A stretch of 64,000 nucleotides of DNA from Lactifluus volemus (taxonomy: Eukaryota > Basidiomycota > Agaricomycetes > Russulales > Russulaceae), in NCBI GenBank assembly GCA_022376515.1, contig WTXI01000030.1:124001-188000 (forward strand), given 5' to 3'. Positions 34,183-46,500 of this stretch are shown one piece after another. The notes below the pieces were generated by a model. That model ran no database searches, was not told where the DNA came from, and saw only the letters and a list, made by a program, of their open reading frames with translations. Within the stretch, counting starts at the first letter, position 1, and every line of letters begins with the position of its first letter. Made by a program: the position numbers and the translations under genes.

Positions 34183-37100
34183 CTAATTCGACCGATCGTG
34201 ATTATAAACTGTAGCCCAATTCGATCCGTACACAAAATTTTCCAAGTCAAGCCAAGTTTCATGTTTGCCTCCAATCCAAAGAGTGTTAACTCTCTGAAAA
34301 GAAGACTGGTGAAGGAGAGGAATCCACAAAAGAAGTTCGTTGTCTTCCCCACGCATCCAACCATCACCATTGATCGAAAACTTGTTCATAAAATCGACCT
34401 TCTCGATATCTCCTGTTTTCACTTTCTCCACATGAACCATGGGATCTCGCGAGGCCGAGGTGACGGGCTGCCTATCCTGCGAGAAGGCAACAGAGTCGAT
34501 CGACTTGTATCCAACTGTTCGCTCTCCTGCTGCAACATCCCACACGCGAACCGTGCAATCACTTGAAGCCGTGGCAATGCGCGTCCCATCCGGGGAGAAC
34601 GCCACAGAGTTGAGGGCGTTCCTATGCCCAATAAATGGGCCCGCAACGACCTCTCCTGTTGAAGCGTCCCACACAAGAACCATGCAATCGTGCGAGGCCG
34701 ACGCGATGTGTTTCCCGTCTGGCGAGAACGCAACAGAGCTGACGACGGCATCGGCAGGTCCAATAAATGGGCCCGCTGCAAGATTCCCTGTTGTGACGTC
34801 CCACACGCGAATCATGTGATCTCCCGAGGCCGAAGCAATGCGCTGCCCATCTGGTGAAAATGAAACAGAACAGCTTAAGGATAAATCCGTTGGTCCCGTA
34901 AATGGGCCTGCTATGACCTCGCCTGTTGCAGCATCCCACACGCGGCACGTGGCATCTAGCGAAGCCGAAGCAATTCGCTGCCCGTCTGGTGAGAATGCAA
35001 TACGCCAGACCGAATTGGAGTGTCCAGAAAATGGGCCGGCCACAAGCTTTCCGGTCGCAGCATCCCATACGCGAATCGTGCAATCTGCTGAGCCGGAGGC
35101 GATGAGCTTCCCGTCCGGCGAGAATGCAACGCAAAAGATCCAAAGAGTCTGTGGGGCAGTAAATGGGCCCGCTACAACCTCTCCTGTTGCAGAATCCCAC
35201 ACGCGAATTGTGCAATCTTCCGAGGCCGATGCGATGCGCTGTCCATCTGGTGAGAATGACACTGAATAGACCCGGCCAGTGTGTCCAGTAAACGCGACGA
35301 CCTTTCCTGTTGTGGCATCCCAGACGCGAATCGATTGGTCTAATGAGGCCGAGGCGATGCGCTGGCCATCTGGGGAGAATGTAACTTCGGACACCAAATT
35401 GTTGTGTCCATTAAACGACTCTGTTACGAGATCTCCTGTCGTGGCAGCCCACACGCGAATCGTATGATCTTTCGAGGCGGAGGCGATGCGTTGATCATCC
35501 GGCGATATTGCAACAGAAACGATCCCTTGGGAGTGTCCAAGGAACGGGCCTGCTTCGATATCTCCTGTTGCGGCATCCCACACAAGTATTGTGCAATCTT
35601 CTGAAGCAGAGGCGATGCGCTTCCCATCCGATGAGAATCTCACAGAGTTGACGTGATTTGCGTGTCCAATAAACGGGCCCGCGACAGCCTCTCCTGTTGC
35701 AGAATCCCACAGGCGAATCGTGCAATCTTTTGAGGCCGAAGCGAGGCGCAGCCCATCCGGGGAGATAGCAACAGAAAGGACCTTATCGCGGTGCCCAGTA
35801 AATGGGCTCCCTACAACCTCGCCTGTGGCGGCATCCCACACGCGAATCGTTTCATCGTCTGACGCCGAGGCAATCCACTTCCCGTCCGGCGAAAGTTCAA
35901 GAGAGTTGATGGGAAGTGTGTGTCCAGTAAACGGGCCCACAACAACCTCGCCTGTTGCTGCATCCCAAACGAGAATCGTGCAATCATTTGAAGCAGAGGC
36001 AATGCGCTTCCCGTCCGGTGAGAACGCAACACAGTTGACCGAATCGGTGTGTCCAATAAATGGGCCTGCCACCACCTCTCCCGTTATCGCATCCCACACC
36101 CGGATCGTGTGGTCTCGTGAGGCAGAGGAAATGTGCTGACCACCCGGAGAAAATGCAACAGAAAGGACCGCATCGGTGTGTCCAGTCAATGGGCCCGCTA
36201 CTAGCTCCCCCGTTGTTGCATCCCAAACCCGAATTGTGCGATCTTCTGAGCCAGAAGCAACGTGCTCCCCATCTGGGGAGAATGCAACAACGAATAGTGG
36301 TTCATTGTGTGCATCGATCGTCATTTGCAGTGCAGGCCATTGAGACAACTGCCCGCGTTCCAAGGTTAGTGTCCGAGGAAATAGGTGACTGTATCGATTG
36401 AAGATGTGGGAAGAGCTTGGTGTGAAAGGGAGTGCCGAGATATAGATATGCGGAGCGCTCCTCGCCATCGCCATCCCAAAATACCGCACAAACGAGGTCC
36501 CATCGGTCACCAATTCCAACAGATTCTGCACCTCCGTTTCGGAAGCCTGTTGCAATTTCACACATCAATCACTACATGTCATATCATACAATAGCATATA
36601 CGTACCTTTACCTGGCCGGACAGCAACCAGGTCTTCAGAGATGACAGTGCTGATAAGGTGAAGCGCAAACTACTCTTGACGCTAAGCAGTTCCAGCCAAA
36701 ACAGGAACTTGGTCTCGAACAGAGATTGAAGTTTCACGAAGAGATCGCGTTCGAAAGGAACATGTTCCAAATGGTCGTCCCAGAAAACACAGGCATAAGA
36801 TAGTGCAGGTGGAACGTGTTTAGCAATTCGGGCCTCGATATCTGGGACGTCACTGTTCGCGAGATACGATGACTCGAGTTCACAAATGTTGAATTTGAGC
36901 TTGTCGAGCATTAAACCAACGCAGGAATGTGCCAACTGCTGGTGGGCATCACCGAGGTCGATATAGAAGACATTGCTATTCTTGCTGACCAGAAAGTCTC
37001 GGAATGACGTATGGAGAGGAACGATGGGACCTGTTTGAGATGACGACGTCACGTTACTCAACAACGAGCCAAGGAGATGAAGAATTTCAAGAATAAGAGC

Positions 37101-39479
37101 CGGATCGGAATCCTCGGGGTCATCAACTGGAGCATGCCGTCGCAGGGCAAGCAAAGAATGTATGGAGAGGGGTTCGATCGCGGCCAAAAGCTGTCCCATG
37201 ATAGATCGAAATAGTATCTGTGCTTCAACGGATTTGAAGTACTGAGTAAGGACTTCTTCGTATAAGCCATCCAACACGCCTTCTCCATCACGGCCGCGGG
37301 AGTGTCCCAGCAGGCGTTGTACTCGCTTCTTCATACCGAGACCAAGACTGGCAGGGCCAGTTATGAACCCAGACGCAACGGCAGCCCACTGGAAGAGGCC
37401 TTCTGATGCCTTGGCTAATTCGACGCCATAGGCGTTGAATACGTCCGGATCGAGCACATTCTGAATATACGTGCGAATATCTTCCTCCGTCTTTGTGGCC
37501 AGATTGGAGTCATCCATGTAAAGCATGTCAATAGACGATGCTTTGGCGAAAGCAGATTCGATACTACCCTCTGGCCTTGCCGTGATAAGGACACGGAATT
37601 CGGATGGGAGGTCGACGAGACGCTGAGAAAGAAATGTGTGTAGTCCAACTTTGCCGATTGAATCCCCGCTCTCATCCAATCCATCGACGACGATAAGGAT
37701 CGGACCAGGGATTGCCAGGTCCTTGAGTGGTTCGAGAAGGAGAACTTCGAAAAGCGTGCGATAGTCTCGGGTACCACGAAGGGACGATTTATCCTTGATG
37801 ACCCTCCCAAGTGCGTGTTTGAATGCAGGATAGCGATCGGAGAGATCGCGGGCAAGTGTCGTGAAAAGTTGATAAGCTTCCTCTTTGGAACCCTCCTTCC
37901 GCAGAAAGGTAACGTAAGAGCCGAGACATTTGTCGTCGAATCGACGTGCGATTTCATGGGCTATCGAAGATTTCCCTGTGCCTGCCTGGCCGAGTAGGAC
38001 GAGGCCACGATTAGATTTCGGATTCTCGATCCATTTGACAATATGATCCAAGAAATCTTCTCGTGTTCCCGGAAGACAGCGCTTCTGATCGCCAAATCGC
38101 CACCCTCCCTTGTAAGGTAATTCTCTGATTATTGAACCCAATTCTAGGTGTTTCTTGTAAGACTGACAAGTCAACTACGCTGTGACTGTGGCATTTACTC
38201 ACCGGCTTCTAGCACGGCAACTTCCGTGGTCACTGCAGCACGAGCGAGGAAGCTATCTCGTAGTCGGACAAGGTTGGTGCGGAATTGTTCGATTTTGGCA
38301 TCAACTTGTGGCCCTTGGCCAACCATATTCTTCAGTACCCGCTTTCCTGCAAAGCATATTTATTAAAAATGAAAGATCAACGGAGAGCCGAAGACAACGT
38401 ACCAACTTGCACGTCCTCCGCATATGATTTTATAAACTTGGCGGATTCAGAGACACACTCTAGCATCTCCTCGAGGATTTTTGCTTGCCTAGACTCTGGC
38501 TTGATGCTTCTCAAACTGTCGGCTTCTTCCGCAAATTCGAAGGCATCTCGTATCGTCTCGAGAAGAGCTTCGACATTCTCGTCACGTTGAACGAGCTGAA
38601 GCAAAGTCTTGCAGCAAGATGACCAAAAAAAAGAGTAAATGCCCCGCATGCTTGACAAGGCAAGGAGACGCACCTCTGGAATCTTTGAGAGCAGACCCCA
38701 TGCTAGACTTGCATAAGGGTTCAGCTACAATGCGCAAGTTAGTTTGGCAAAGAATGAACAAAAACGATATTGAGGTTACCCCTGCGATTGGAGTGACGGT
38801 ATCCATGACCCGCTTGAGAATATTGACCGCACTTTTCCATGTATTTAACGTATTAATAGCATTAAAAGCTTCCTCGGCGCAGTGGAGAATACTAGTCGCA
38901 TCGGCTGACATGATGATCGAAAGGGTGAGTGTGGCGGCCTTCGTTGGAGGTGTAGTATCTCCTTCTACACCGCCGAAAACGAGTTCAAGCTCTACACGTA
39001 GAGCGCTCAGCCAGACGACTAAAAATTTCAATTGAAGAACTAAACGAACCCTGTCGAGGTTCACACACTATCGTCTGCTTTCCAACGAGGATGTCTTTCC
39101 CCATAGTCTTTTTCGCATAAAGAGATACAGTAATGCGGGAAAGTGGCCGTACAGCACTGCGGGAGAAGTCAGATCTCTGTGTGTAGGAAAAAATGGGAGA
39201 TTTTGCTTACAATGCTTCGACGTCCTCGTTCCATTCCGCGCATTGCGCCACGCTCCGCACAGATCGCGACCGCCATGTCCTTTCCCCGTCGGTCACGGTA
39301 GCAAAAAAACGTCTTTCCTTTCCAAAGAGGGCACCGAGATGGGGGAGGTTCCACGCTCTAAGGACTAGAAAAGGAGAAAAAGACTCAGTGGTCATCGGGG
39401 CGAGGTAATAAAGAACCATACTGGTCACCTGTAGTGGGTGCAACTGTCGGGTTTCCATCTGTTGGTGACTGGTAGACAT
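34183..39479 (-). CDS. NLR-B: C2-NACHT-WD40 STAND protein
   Basis: The start is MSTSHQQMETRQLHPLQVT at 39479. It has the same nine-exon layout as NLR-A. C2-like part: LRAWNLPHLGALFGKERRFF, ERTWRSRSVRSV and SLYAKKTMGKDILVGK. NACHT exon: CLPGTREDFLDHIVKWIENP, GQAGTGKSSIAHEIARRF, ILIVVDGLDESGDS and LITARPEGS. The intron between the NACHT and WD exons is about 60 bases, after GQVK. The WD exon has 14 repeats plus a degenerate one and the tail DGWMRGEDNELLLWIP, FVYGSNWATVY. In the NACHT exon it matches NLR-D at about 19 of 20 residues by eye, while its last repeats and tail match NLR-E (about 96 percent) better than D, suggesting exchange between copies. It opens away from BCAT, with 1.2 kb between starts. 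Confidence 0.9.
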
Positions 39480-40673
39480 AGGTATCAGTAGAGGCGAGGG
39501 AAGGTGAGGGAAGTTCTCTAAGGCAACCATGCCAGCGCTCCCGAGAACCTCAAAGAAAAGGAAGCCCAGGATGCCGGGGCTCCGATGAAACTCAGCATCT
39601 GATCTCCAAAACCATCATATCAAAGCTGAGCGCAGAGCGCTGAGGCCTGATGCAGGCCTGATGCATCATGCATCAGGTCAGGCGTTGCGTGTCAACTTCT
39701 CGTGACACTCGATTGTTATTTTTGGAATCCAGTTGGTGATGCCGTCTGTAAGATCGAACACCATTCAAAGTTTATTTTTAACTTATTAGCTGAGATTAAT
39801 TTCTATCAAACCGGGATGCGGGAATCCATATTTCACTGGGGATGAGGTCGATGGTGTGACTCTGCTCAATCCAGTCAGATACACGTTCCTGATCCGAGTC
39901 GATGGCCGCCGTTCCTCCTTGCTTTGCAGACGGTGCATGCATTCATACTGGCCTGTAGTAAGCGCAGCCACAAGCTCAAAGTCGAAAACAATACGGTCTT
40001 CGTCTAGTACAATAATGGTAACGAACTACGCAAGATATTATTACGGTAAGAAGCTATCAAAAAAGGGATGCTGAATCGATTACATCTTTGAATTGGAAAA
40101 GACGTCGGCATTGGGGAGGAGGGAGGAAGGAGGGGGGTTGGCTACTGTCCGCAGCCGAGAAGTGATCAGTGCTCTGCATGCAGCGACGTCCGTGACAAAA
40201 AAAAAGGATCAATGCACTTTGCCTCCCCATCGTGGCACTTTGGGAGGATAACAGTCCGAGCGGAGATCTAAGTTGATTGAACTCTAATTTCTCTCTTTTC
40301 TTAAAAAAAAAACTGCATTTGTATACCGCAAATGTAGCTATGACAAAGACGCAGTCCTAGGGGTACAGGAGTGGACATGCGGGTGGGGCTGAACGTGATT
40401 GGAGTTTGGTGGTGTTACGGGGGATCTCTAATTTATCTGCGGAGCAGGTGGCGGCTGCGGCTGCAGACGATGCGTGGGCGCGTCCAATCCCATCTTCGAG
40501 CCACTCACAGGCATAATGATTCCGATAATGTTGACATTCGCATGGTGTACTCGAAGCTCTCTGTTAATAAATCTGCTCAAAGGCTGCTTGCTGGTCAAAC
40601 CAGAAGTTGTTTATGTTACATAATTTGAAAATATGCAATATGATGTTGTCGGAGTCATAACCAAAGTAACATT
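39480..40673. other. Intergenic between NLR-B and BCAT; left two thirds belong to the duplicated flank
   Basis: No gene is seen. From about 39870 to 40250 it matches the flank of NLR-D at 61610-62040. Between 39554 and 39869 it carries about 316 bases that the NLR-D flank lacks, bounded by the same five letters CTCAA on each side. Positions 40260-40673 are the presumed BCAT promoter. Confidence 0.6.
39657..39677. repeat. Perfect 21-base inverted repeat
   Basis: CCTGATGCAT, one base, then ATGCATCAGG. The arms are exact reverse complements. It lies inside the extra 316 bases present in the NLR-B flank only, next to further copies of CCTGATGCA. Confidence 0.9.
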
Positions 40674-42324
40674 ATGACCGTCGAAAATGCGGGTCCTCTG
40701 AATGCAAATGGTGTCCCGTTGCCTCCCATCGAGGCGCAGCTGCTCAAGAGCGGCATACCTTCAAATCTTCACGACATTGACGTGCCATCTATTTCTTTGC
40801 TATGGCATATTAACATTGATTAATCCCCAACACTAGCCTTCTTGTCTCACAATCACCCATGCTATAACGCTGAAAACACTACCTGATCCAGACACCCTGG
40901 TATTTGGGGAGGTACAAATTTCCTTTTTATTTGTCTGTGCACCGACTCAACCAGAGCAGGCCTCAACGGACCATATGCTTTACATGGACTTTTCTCCAGA
41001 GCGCGGGTGGTCTGCACCACAGATCAAGCCATACGGTCCACTCAGTCTCGATCCTGCAAGTTCATGCTTCCAATACTGCCCTAACGTCTTTGAAGGCATG
41101 AAGGTTCGTCTTTTTCTTCCTTACTCATGCACTGAACGAACCAACCTTTCTGTCCAATGGACTCCAATAGGCATATCTAGGACCTGATGGTACCCCGCGT
41201 CTCTTCCGGCCTCACCTGAACATGGAACGCATGGTCCGCTCCGCCGAACGCGTTGCCCTTCCCGTGAGCGACCCCTCCCCCGACCATTCGTATCACTAAC
41301 ACGTCGTCCGTTCATCTACCCAGCCATTCGACGGTGATGCGCTCCTGGTTCTCATTAAGCGCCTCGTCGCTCTCGAAGCGCGCTGGATCCCCCGCGCCCG
41401 AGGATGCAGCCTCTACATCCGACCGACGATAATCGGCACACGACCTTCGCTGGGCGTCTCAGCCTCCAGACACGCCGTGCTCTACGTCATCCTCTCCCCT
41501 ACAGGACCTTATATCCGCGATACAGCAGGCCACGGTATGAGCAAGGGCATCTCTTTGCTCGCCATGAGCGAACAGGTGCGCGCGTGGCCCGGCGGCACGG
41601 GCGGCTTCAAGCTCGGCTTGAACTATGCACCCGGTTTCGTGGCGCAGCGTGCCGCTGCTGCGCTGGGGTACCAGCAGGTTTTGTGGTTGCTCGATGATAC
41701 AATCTCTGAAGCGGGTGCCATGAACGTCTTTGCAGTCTTTGATCGTCCGGACGGTGGTAAGTCTTTTTTTTGCTTCTTTCTCCCTCTGCCTATTTCTCCC
41801 TCTTCGACCCCCACGTAGATCTGGACGTCGTCACTCCCCCGCTGGACGGCACGATCCTACCAGGCGTAACGCGCGCCTCGGTCCTCTCCCTCCTCTCTCA
41901 TCACCCATCCACCACCGCGCTCCCCCAACTCAACCTAAACCTCCCACAACCCACCGCTGGTCACCCCTGCCGCCGCGTCCGCATCACCGAGCGCACCCTA
42001 TCGATCTCCGAACTCTTCGTAGCCTCGGCGTCCGGCACGCTCCGCGAGTTCTTCTGCGTCGGCACCGCAGCCGTCGTCATCCCCGCAGCGCGGATCGGCT
42101 GGCAATGGCGGCGTTCTACCGGTGAAACTGAAACTGCCGCCGCCACCGGCTCACACACCAGCTCGGACGACAATCACGAGGAGGACTTGCACCTGCAGGA
42201 TATCCTGTTGCCTCCTGTGAGCGAAGGCAGTAGCCTCGCGCAAGCACTTTGGGAGCGACTTGTAGATATCCAGGAAGGGCGCGTCGAGTGGCAAGGATGG
42301 AGTGTTCCGTGCGAAAGTCCCTGA
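40674..42324 (+). CDS. BAT1: Branched-chain amino acid aminotransferase
   Basis: Six or so exons start with MTVENAGPLNANG at 40674. Conserved blocks are LTITHAITLKTLPDPDTLVFG, DHMLYMDFSPERGW, IKPYGPLSLDPASSCFQY with PNVFEGMKAYLGPDG, RPHLNMERMVRSAERVALP, SLYIRPTIIGT and GGTGGFKLGLNYAPGF, where Lys binds pyridoxal phosphate. ISEAGAMNVF replaces the more usual TEVGTMN-like text. Then come PPLDGTILPGVTRASVL, RVRITERTLSISEL and REFFCVGTAAVV, with a polar insertion near the end. It transfers amino groups between Leu, Ile or Val and 2-oxoglutarate, the last step of their synthesis or first of their breakdown. No strong mitochondrial presequence is seen, so a cytosolic isoform is likely. It sits inside the NLR array in reverse orientation. 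No frame breaks. Confidence 0.93.
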
Positions 42325-42835
42325 TTGTCGGGCAAAGGGGAGGGGGAAAAACGGGTCGCTTCTTGTTCTTGTCCCGATAAGTAAATGATGCTCGCTATAT
42401 GCGGTCGCCATTGGACTGACAACTTGTAAGTGTTGCGGCGTGTGGAGACGTCTGTATATATGCGTCATTTAACTGTAATGGAAAGGATTGTTATTTGGTG
42501 TTGGTCTATTTCCTTTTTTTCGGGGGGAGTCGCGCGCTGTTGCATTTCCGTCGCCACCCACTGCCGCCTCCCTCCAGTCGTGGTTTCTTATAACCCCAAT
42601 TGGCACCCGTACATCCCACAGCTCACACCAGCAACCTTTTACTGCAGTGAGTTGTGGCATCTACGGGTGGGCCGAAGAACTCCAGCAATAGGTTCCTTCA
42701 AGCCAAGGAAATTCCGAGTCGGTTTGGATCGCTTCGTTCGCCATCATCTCCATCCCTCACCGGTCTAAAACATAAGGCAAAGTTCGATATGCAGTATAGT
42801 CTTGATCACACATTCTTATCTAGCGTTTTTTTATC
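42325..42835. other. Intergenic 3' of BCAT, no gene seen
   Basis: The stretch lies between the BCAT stop and the possible 3' end of an orphan minus-strand frame. Short plus-strand frames exist but show no recognisable motif. Confidence 0.5.
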
Positions 42836-43430
42836 TCACCTTGTCTTCTCTACACACGGGGGCTCAATGAGCATCTCCAGGTTGTTCATACGAGGATTTT
42901 TCAGACCCACCGTTTTGCATGTGTTGGGATTCCAAGTAGCCGTCAGACCGGGCTCATCAATCAATACATGCCAGGTAACTGTTGAACGGAAATGAACAGA
43001 TTAACGCAAAGACAAGCCCATAGGGGGTATACTTGTTTCTTCGGGAACGTAAAATGACTAGGTAAAATCCTGTCGTGTCAAGACGGGAAAGCCAGATGTC
43101 GTCGATGTCGTCGCCCCATCGCTTATGAATGCTACTGTAAGCGGGGTCAGGATAGTCCATTACTGTGACTTCTAGAGATCTATGACACTCAGAGCCTACA
43201 ATGTCTCCTCTCAAGGCATAAAAGGGCCAAAATAGACCTTGTTTGTTGGGAGCTAGAAGGGTATATATGGCAAAGGGAAATGGTTGGAATTGTCCTGCAC
43301 CAACACGTACATCTGTAGCATCTGACGAGGACTCGGAGGTGGCGAGATACTGAAGAGTGCAATGATACAACGCGAGAAACGAAACAAGGCGGCACCAGCC
43401 ATATACAAACTCTGAACTCGGACAAGCGCG
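42836..43430 (-). CDS. Orphan reading frame, possible gene or gene fragment of unknown function
   Basis: Downstream of NLR-C on the same strand lies a protein-like frame with LAPNKQGLFWPFYAL, VTVMDYPDPAYSSIH, WGDDIDDIWLSRLDTTG and FYLVIL. About 70 bases after it, behind a possible intron acceptor TTCAACAG, a second stretch reads TWHVLIDEPGLTATW, CKTVGLKNPRMNNLE and a stop at 42836. The two join in frame only with a weak donor (GTTCCC). I do not recognise the family. No good start codon is seen before the NLR-C stop, so it may be the 3' part of a gene whose front was replaced by NLR-C. Confidence 0.3.
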
Positions 43431-43593
43431 CGCAGGTGGGCGTGTTAAGTGGCCCGGATGCGCGGGCCGAAAGGTTATTCTGCTCTGTAATTGGGGGTTG
43501 AGGCTAGCAAGTAGATTAGAACCATAACGGCTACAGTCTGGCGGTTGCACAAGAACTCCGAAATAATAATAAAAGGCATAAAGCTGTTTAGAT

Positions 43594-46500
43594 CTACTGC
43601 TCATATACTGTAGCCCAGTTTGATCCGTGCACAAAGTTTGCCAGATCAAGCCAAGTTTCATCCTTACCCCCAATCCAGAGGGTGTTAGTTCTGTGAAAAT
43701 ACGGTCGGTAAATGTGAGGAATCCACAAAAGAAGTTCGTTATCTCCCCCACACATCCAACCATCACTATTGATCAGAAACCTGTTCATAAAATCGGATTT
43801 CTCGACATCCTCCGTTCTGATTTTCTTCGCATGACCCATGGGATCTTGCAAAGTCGAGGTGATAGGTTGCCCGTCTGGTGAGAAGGCAAAAGAGTCGACC
43901 GAGTTGATGTATGCAGAAAACGGCACCGCTCCATTTGTCACGGCATCCCACACGCGGATGGTACCATCTCCAGAGGCTGAGGCGATGCACCGCCCATCTG
44001 GCGAGAAGGCGACGGAGTTGACCCAATTGGTGTGTCCAGTAAACGGACCCGCTACCACCGCTCCAGTTTCGACATCCCACACGAGAATCGTGCAATCGTC
44101 CGAGGCTGAAGCGATACGTTGACCGTCCGGCGAGAACGCGACACAGTTGACCATCTCGGCATGTCCGGTAAATGGGCCCGCTACCACCTGTCCTGTTGCG
44201 GCATTCCATACGCGAATCATGCAATCACCAGACGCCGAGGCGATATGTTGACCGTCAGGGGAGAACGCGGCAAAAAAGACTCGATCTGTTTGTCCAGAAA
44301 ATGGGCCCACTATAACCTCTCCCGTTATAGCGTCCCATACTCGAATCGTACAATCATTTGATGCCGAGGCGATGCGCTTTCCGTCAGGCGAGAAAGCAAC
44401 AGAGTTGACCCAACCGGTGTGTCCAGTAAACGGGTTTGTTATCACCTCTCCTGTTCTGGCATCCCATACGCGAATCGTGCAATCTCGCGAGGCCGAGGCG
44501 ATGCGCTTCCCATCAGGTGAGAATGTGACGAAGGTGACCGAATCTGTGTGTCCAGTGAAGGTGCCCGTCACAAACTCTCCTGTTGTGGCATTGCAAACGC
44601 GAATCGTGCGGTCGTACGAAGCTGAGGCGACGTGTCGGCCATCCGGCGAAAATGCGACAGAAAATAGTCGATCGGTGTGTCCAACAACAGCGACGACGTC
44701 TCCTGTCGTGGCATCCCACACGCAAAGCGTGCGATCAAACGAGGCCGTGGCGATGAGCTGACCATCTGGTGAGAATGCAACAGAAGAGATGCCACTCGTA
44801 TGTCCGGTAAATGGGCCTGTTACGACCTCTCCGGTTGTGGTGCCCCACACGTGAATCGTATGATCGAACGAGGACGACGCAATACGCTGTCCGTCTGGCG
44901 AAAATGCAACCGAAAATACCTGGTCGGTGTGTCCGATAAATGGATCTGCTACCATCTCTCCTGTGGTGGCATCCCACAAGCGAATCGTGCAGTCTCCCGA
45001 GGCTGAGGCAATGCGCTTCCCGTCCGGCGAGAACGCAACTGAAAAGACCTGACCGGTGTGTCCAATTAACGGACCTGCTACCACCTCTCCAGTTGCGGTC
45101 CACTGGCGGATCGTGCAGTCTCCTGAGGCCGAGGCAATGCGCTGCCCGTCAGGAGAGAATGCAACAGAAAATACCGAGTCGGTATGTCCAGTAAACGGGC
45201 CCGCTACGACATCACCTGTTGTGGCATCCCATACACGAATCGTACGATCGAACGAGGCCGAGGCGATGTGCCACCCGTCCGGCGAGAAAGTAACAGATCT
45301 GACCGCAGCGATATGTTTGGTAAACGGGCCCGCTATGACATTTCCAGTTGTGGCATCCCATACGCGAATGGTGCAATCTTCCGAGGCCGAGGCAATGCGC
45401 TTCCCGTCCGGCGAGAATGCAACGGAAAAGACCCAATCTGTGTGTCCAGTGAACGGGCCAGCGACCACCTCTCCTGTTGTGGCATCCCACACCCGAATCG
45501 TGTGATCTCCGGAGGCCGAGGCGATGTGCTGTCCGTCTGGCGAGAATGCAACGGAAAGGACCGAATTGGTGTGTCCAATAAATGGGCCCGCTACTAACTC
45601 TCCCGTTGTTGCATCCCACACCTGAATCGTGTGATCTGCCGACGCAGAGGCAATGCGGTCCCCATCTGGTGAGAACGCAACAGAGACGAGTCGTTCTTCA
45701 TGTGCGTGGATCGCCATTTCCAATGCAGGCCAATGAGACAACTGCCCACGCTCCAATGATGGTTTCCGGGGAAATAGATGACCGTAGCGGCTGACGATGT
45801 GGGAAGAGCTTGGCGCGAAAGGAAGGGCAGATATATAAATATGCGGAGCGCTCCTCGCCATCGCCATCCCGAAATACCGCACAAACGCGGACCCATCATT
45901 CACCAATTCGAACAAATTCTCCACTTCCGTTTCAGATGCCTGTTGCAATTTTACCCAACAGTCACTACTTGTCATGTTCAATTATAGCATGTACGAACCT
46001 TTCCCTGGTCAGACCGCAACCATATCTTTAGAGATGACATGGCTCGTGAAGCAACGCCCAAACTGCTCTTGACGCTAAGCACTTCCAACCAAAACAGAAA
46101 CTTCGTCTCGAATAGAAATCGAAGTTTCAGAAATATTTCGCGTTCGAAAGGGATACATTCTAGGTGATCTCCCCAGAAAACGCAGGCATACGATAGAGCA
46201 GGTGAAATGCATTTGACAATTCGAGATTCCATGTCTGGAACATCGCTGTTCGGGAGATATGACGAGTCGAGTTCACAAATGTTGAACTTCAGACTTTCGA
46301 GCAATAGACCAATGCACGAAAGCGCCAACTGATGGTGGGATTCGCCAATGTCGACATAGAACACGTCGCTCTTCTTGCTGGTCAAAAAGTCACGGAATGA
46401 GGTATGGAGAGGAACAATCGGATGTCTTTGATCAGTTGAAGTGACGCTACTCAGCAGCGAGCCGAGGCGAGACAGCATTTCGACAACTGGACGAGAATCC

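Larger units (their letters stand above)
34130..40250. repeat. Segmental duplication unit, copy 1 (NLR-B and flanks)
   Basis: The stretch pairs with 56170-62040. Both contain an NLR gene of the same subtype, the same 3' flank (AATAGTCTGGTGA, then ACTTATTCTAATTCGAC) and the same 5' flank (ACGTTCCTGATC, AAGTCGAAAACAATAC, TTACATCTTTGAATTGG, GCACTTTGCCTCCCC). Boundaries are estimated by eye to within about 50 bases. Confidence 0.75.

Noticed and set aside
42957..43766. 269-codon minus-strand frame overlapping the end of NLR-C as one protein
   Set aside because: Its first 55 codons are an alternate frame of the NLR-C tail. Only the part downstream of the NLR-C stop is kept, as a low-confidence orphan.
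43594..45981. Tandem array with a period near 129 bases, at first sight a satellite or CRISPR-like array
   Set aside because: The period is one WD40 repeat (43 codons) and the frame is open and conserved; the units are coding and not separated by unique spacers.
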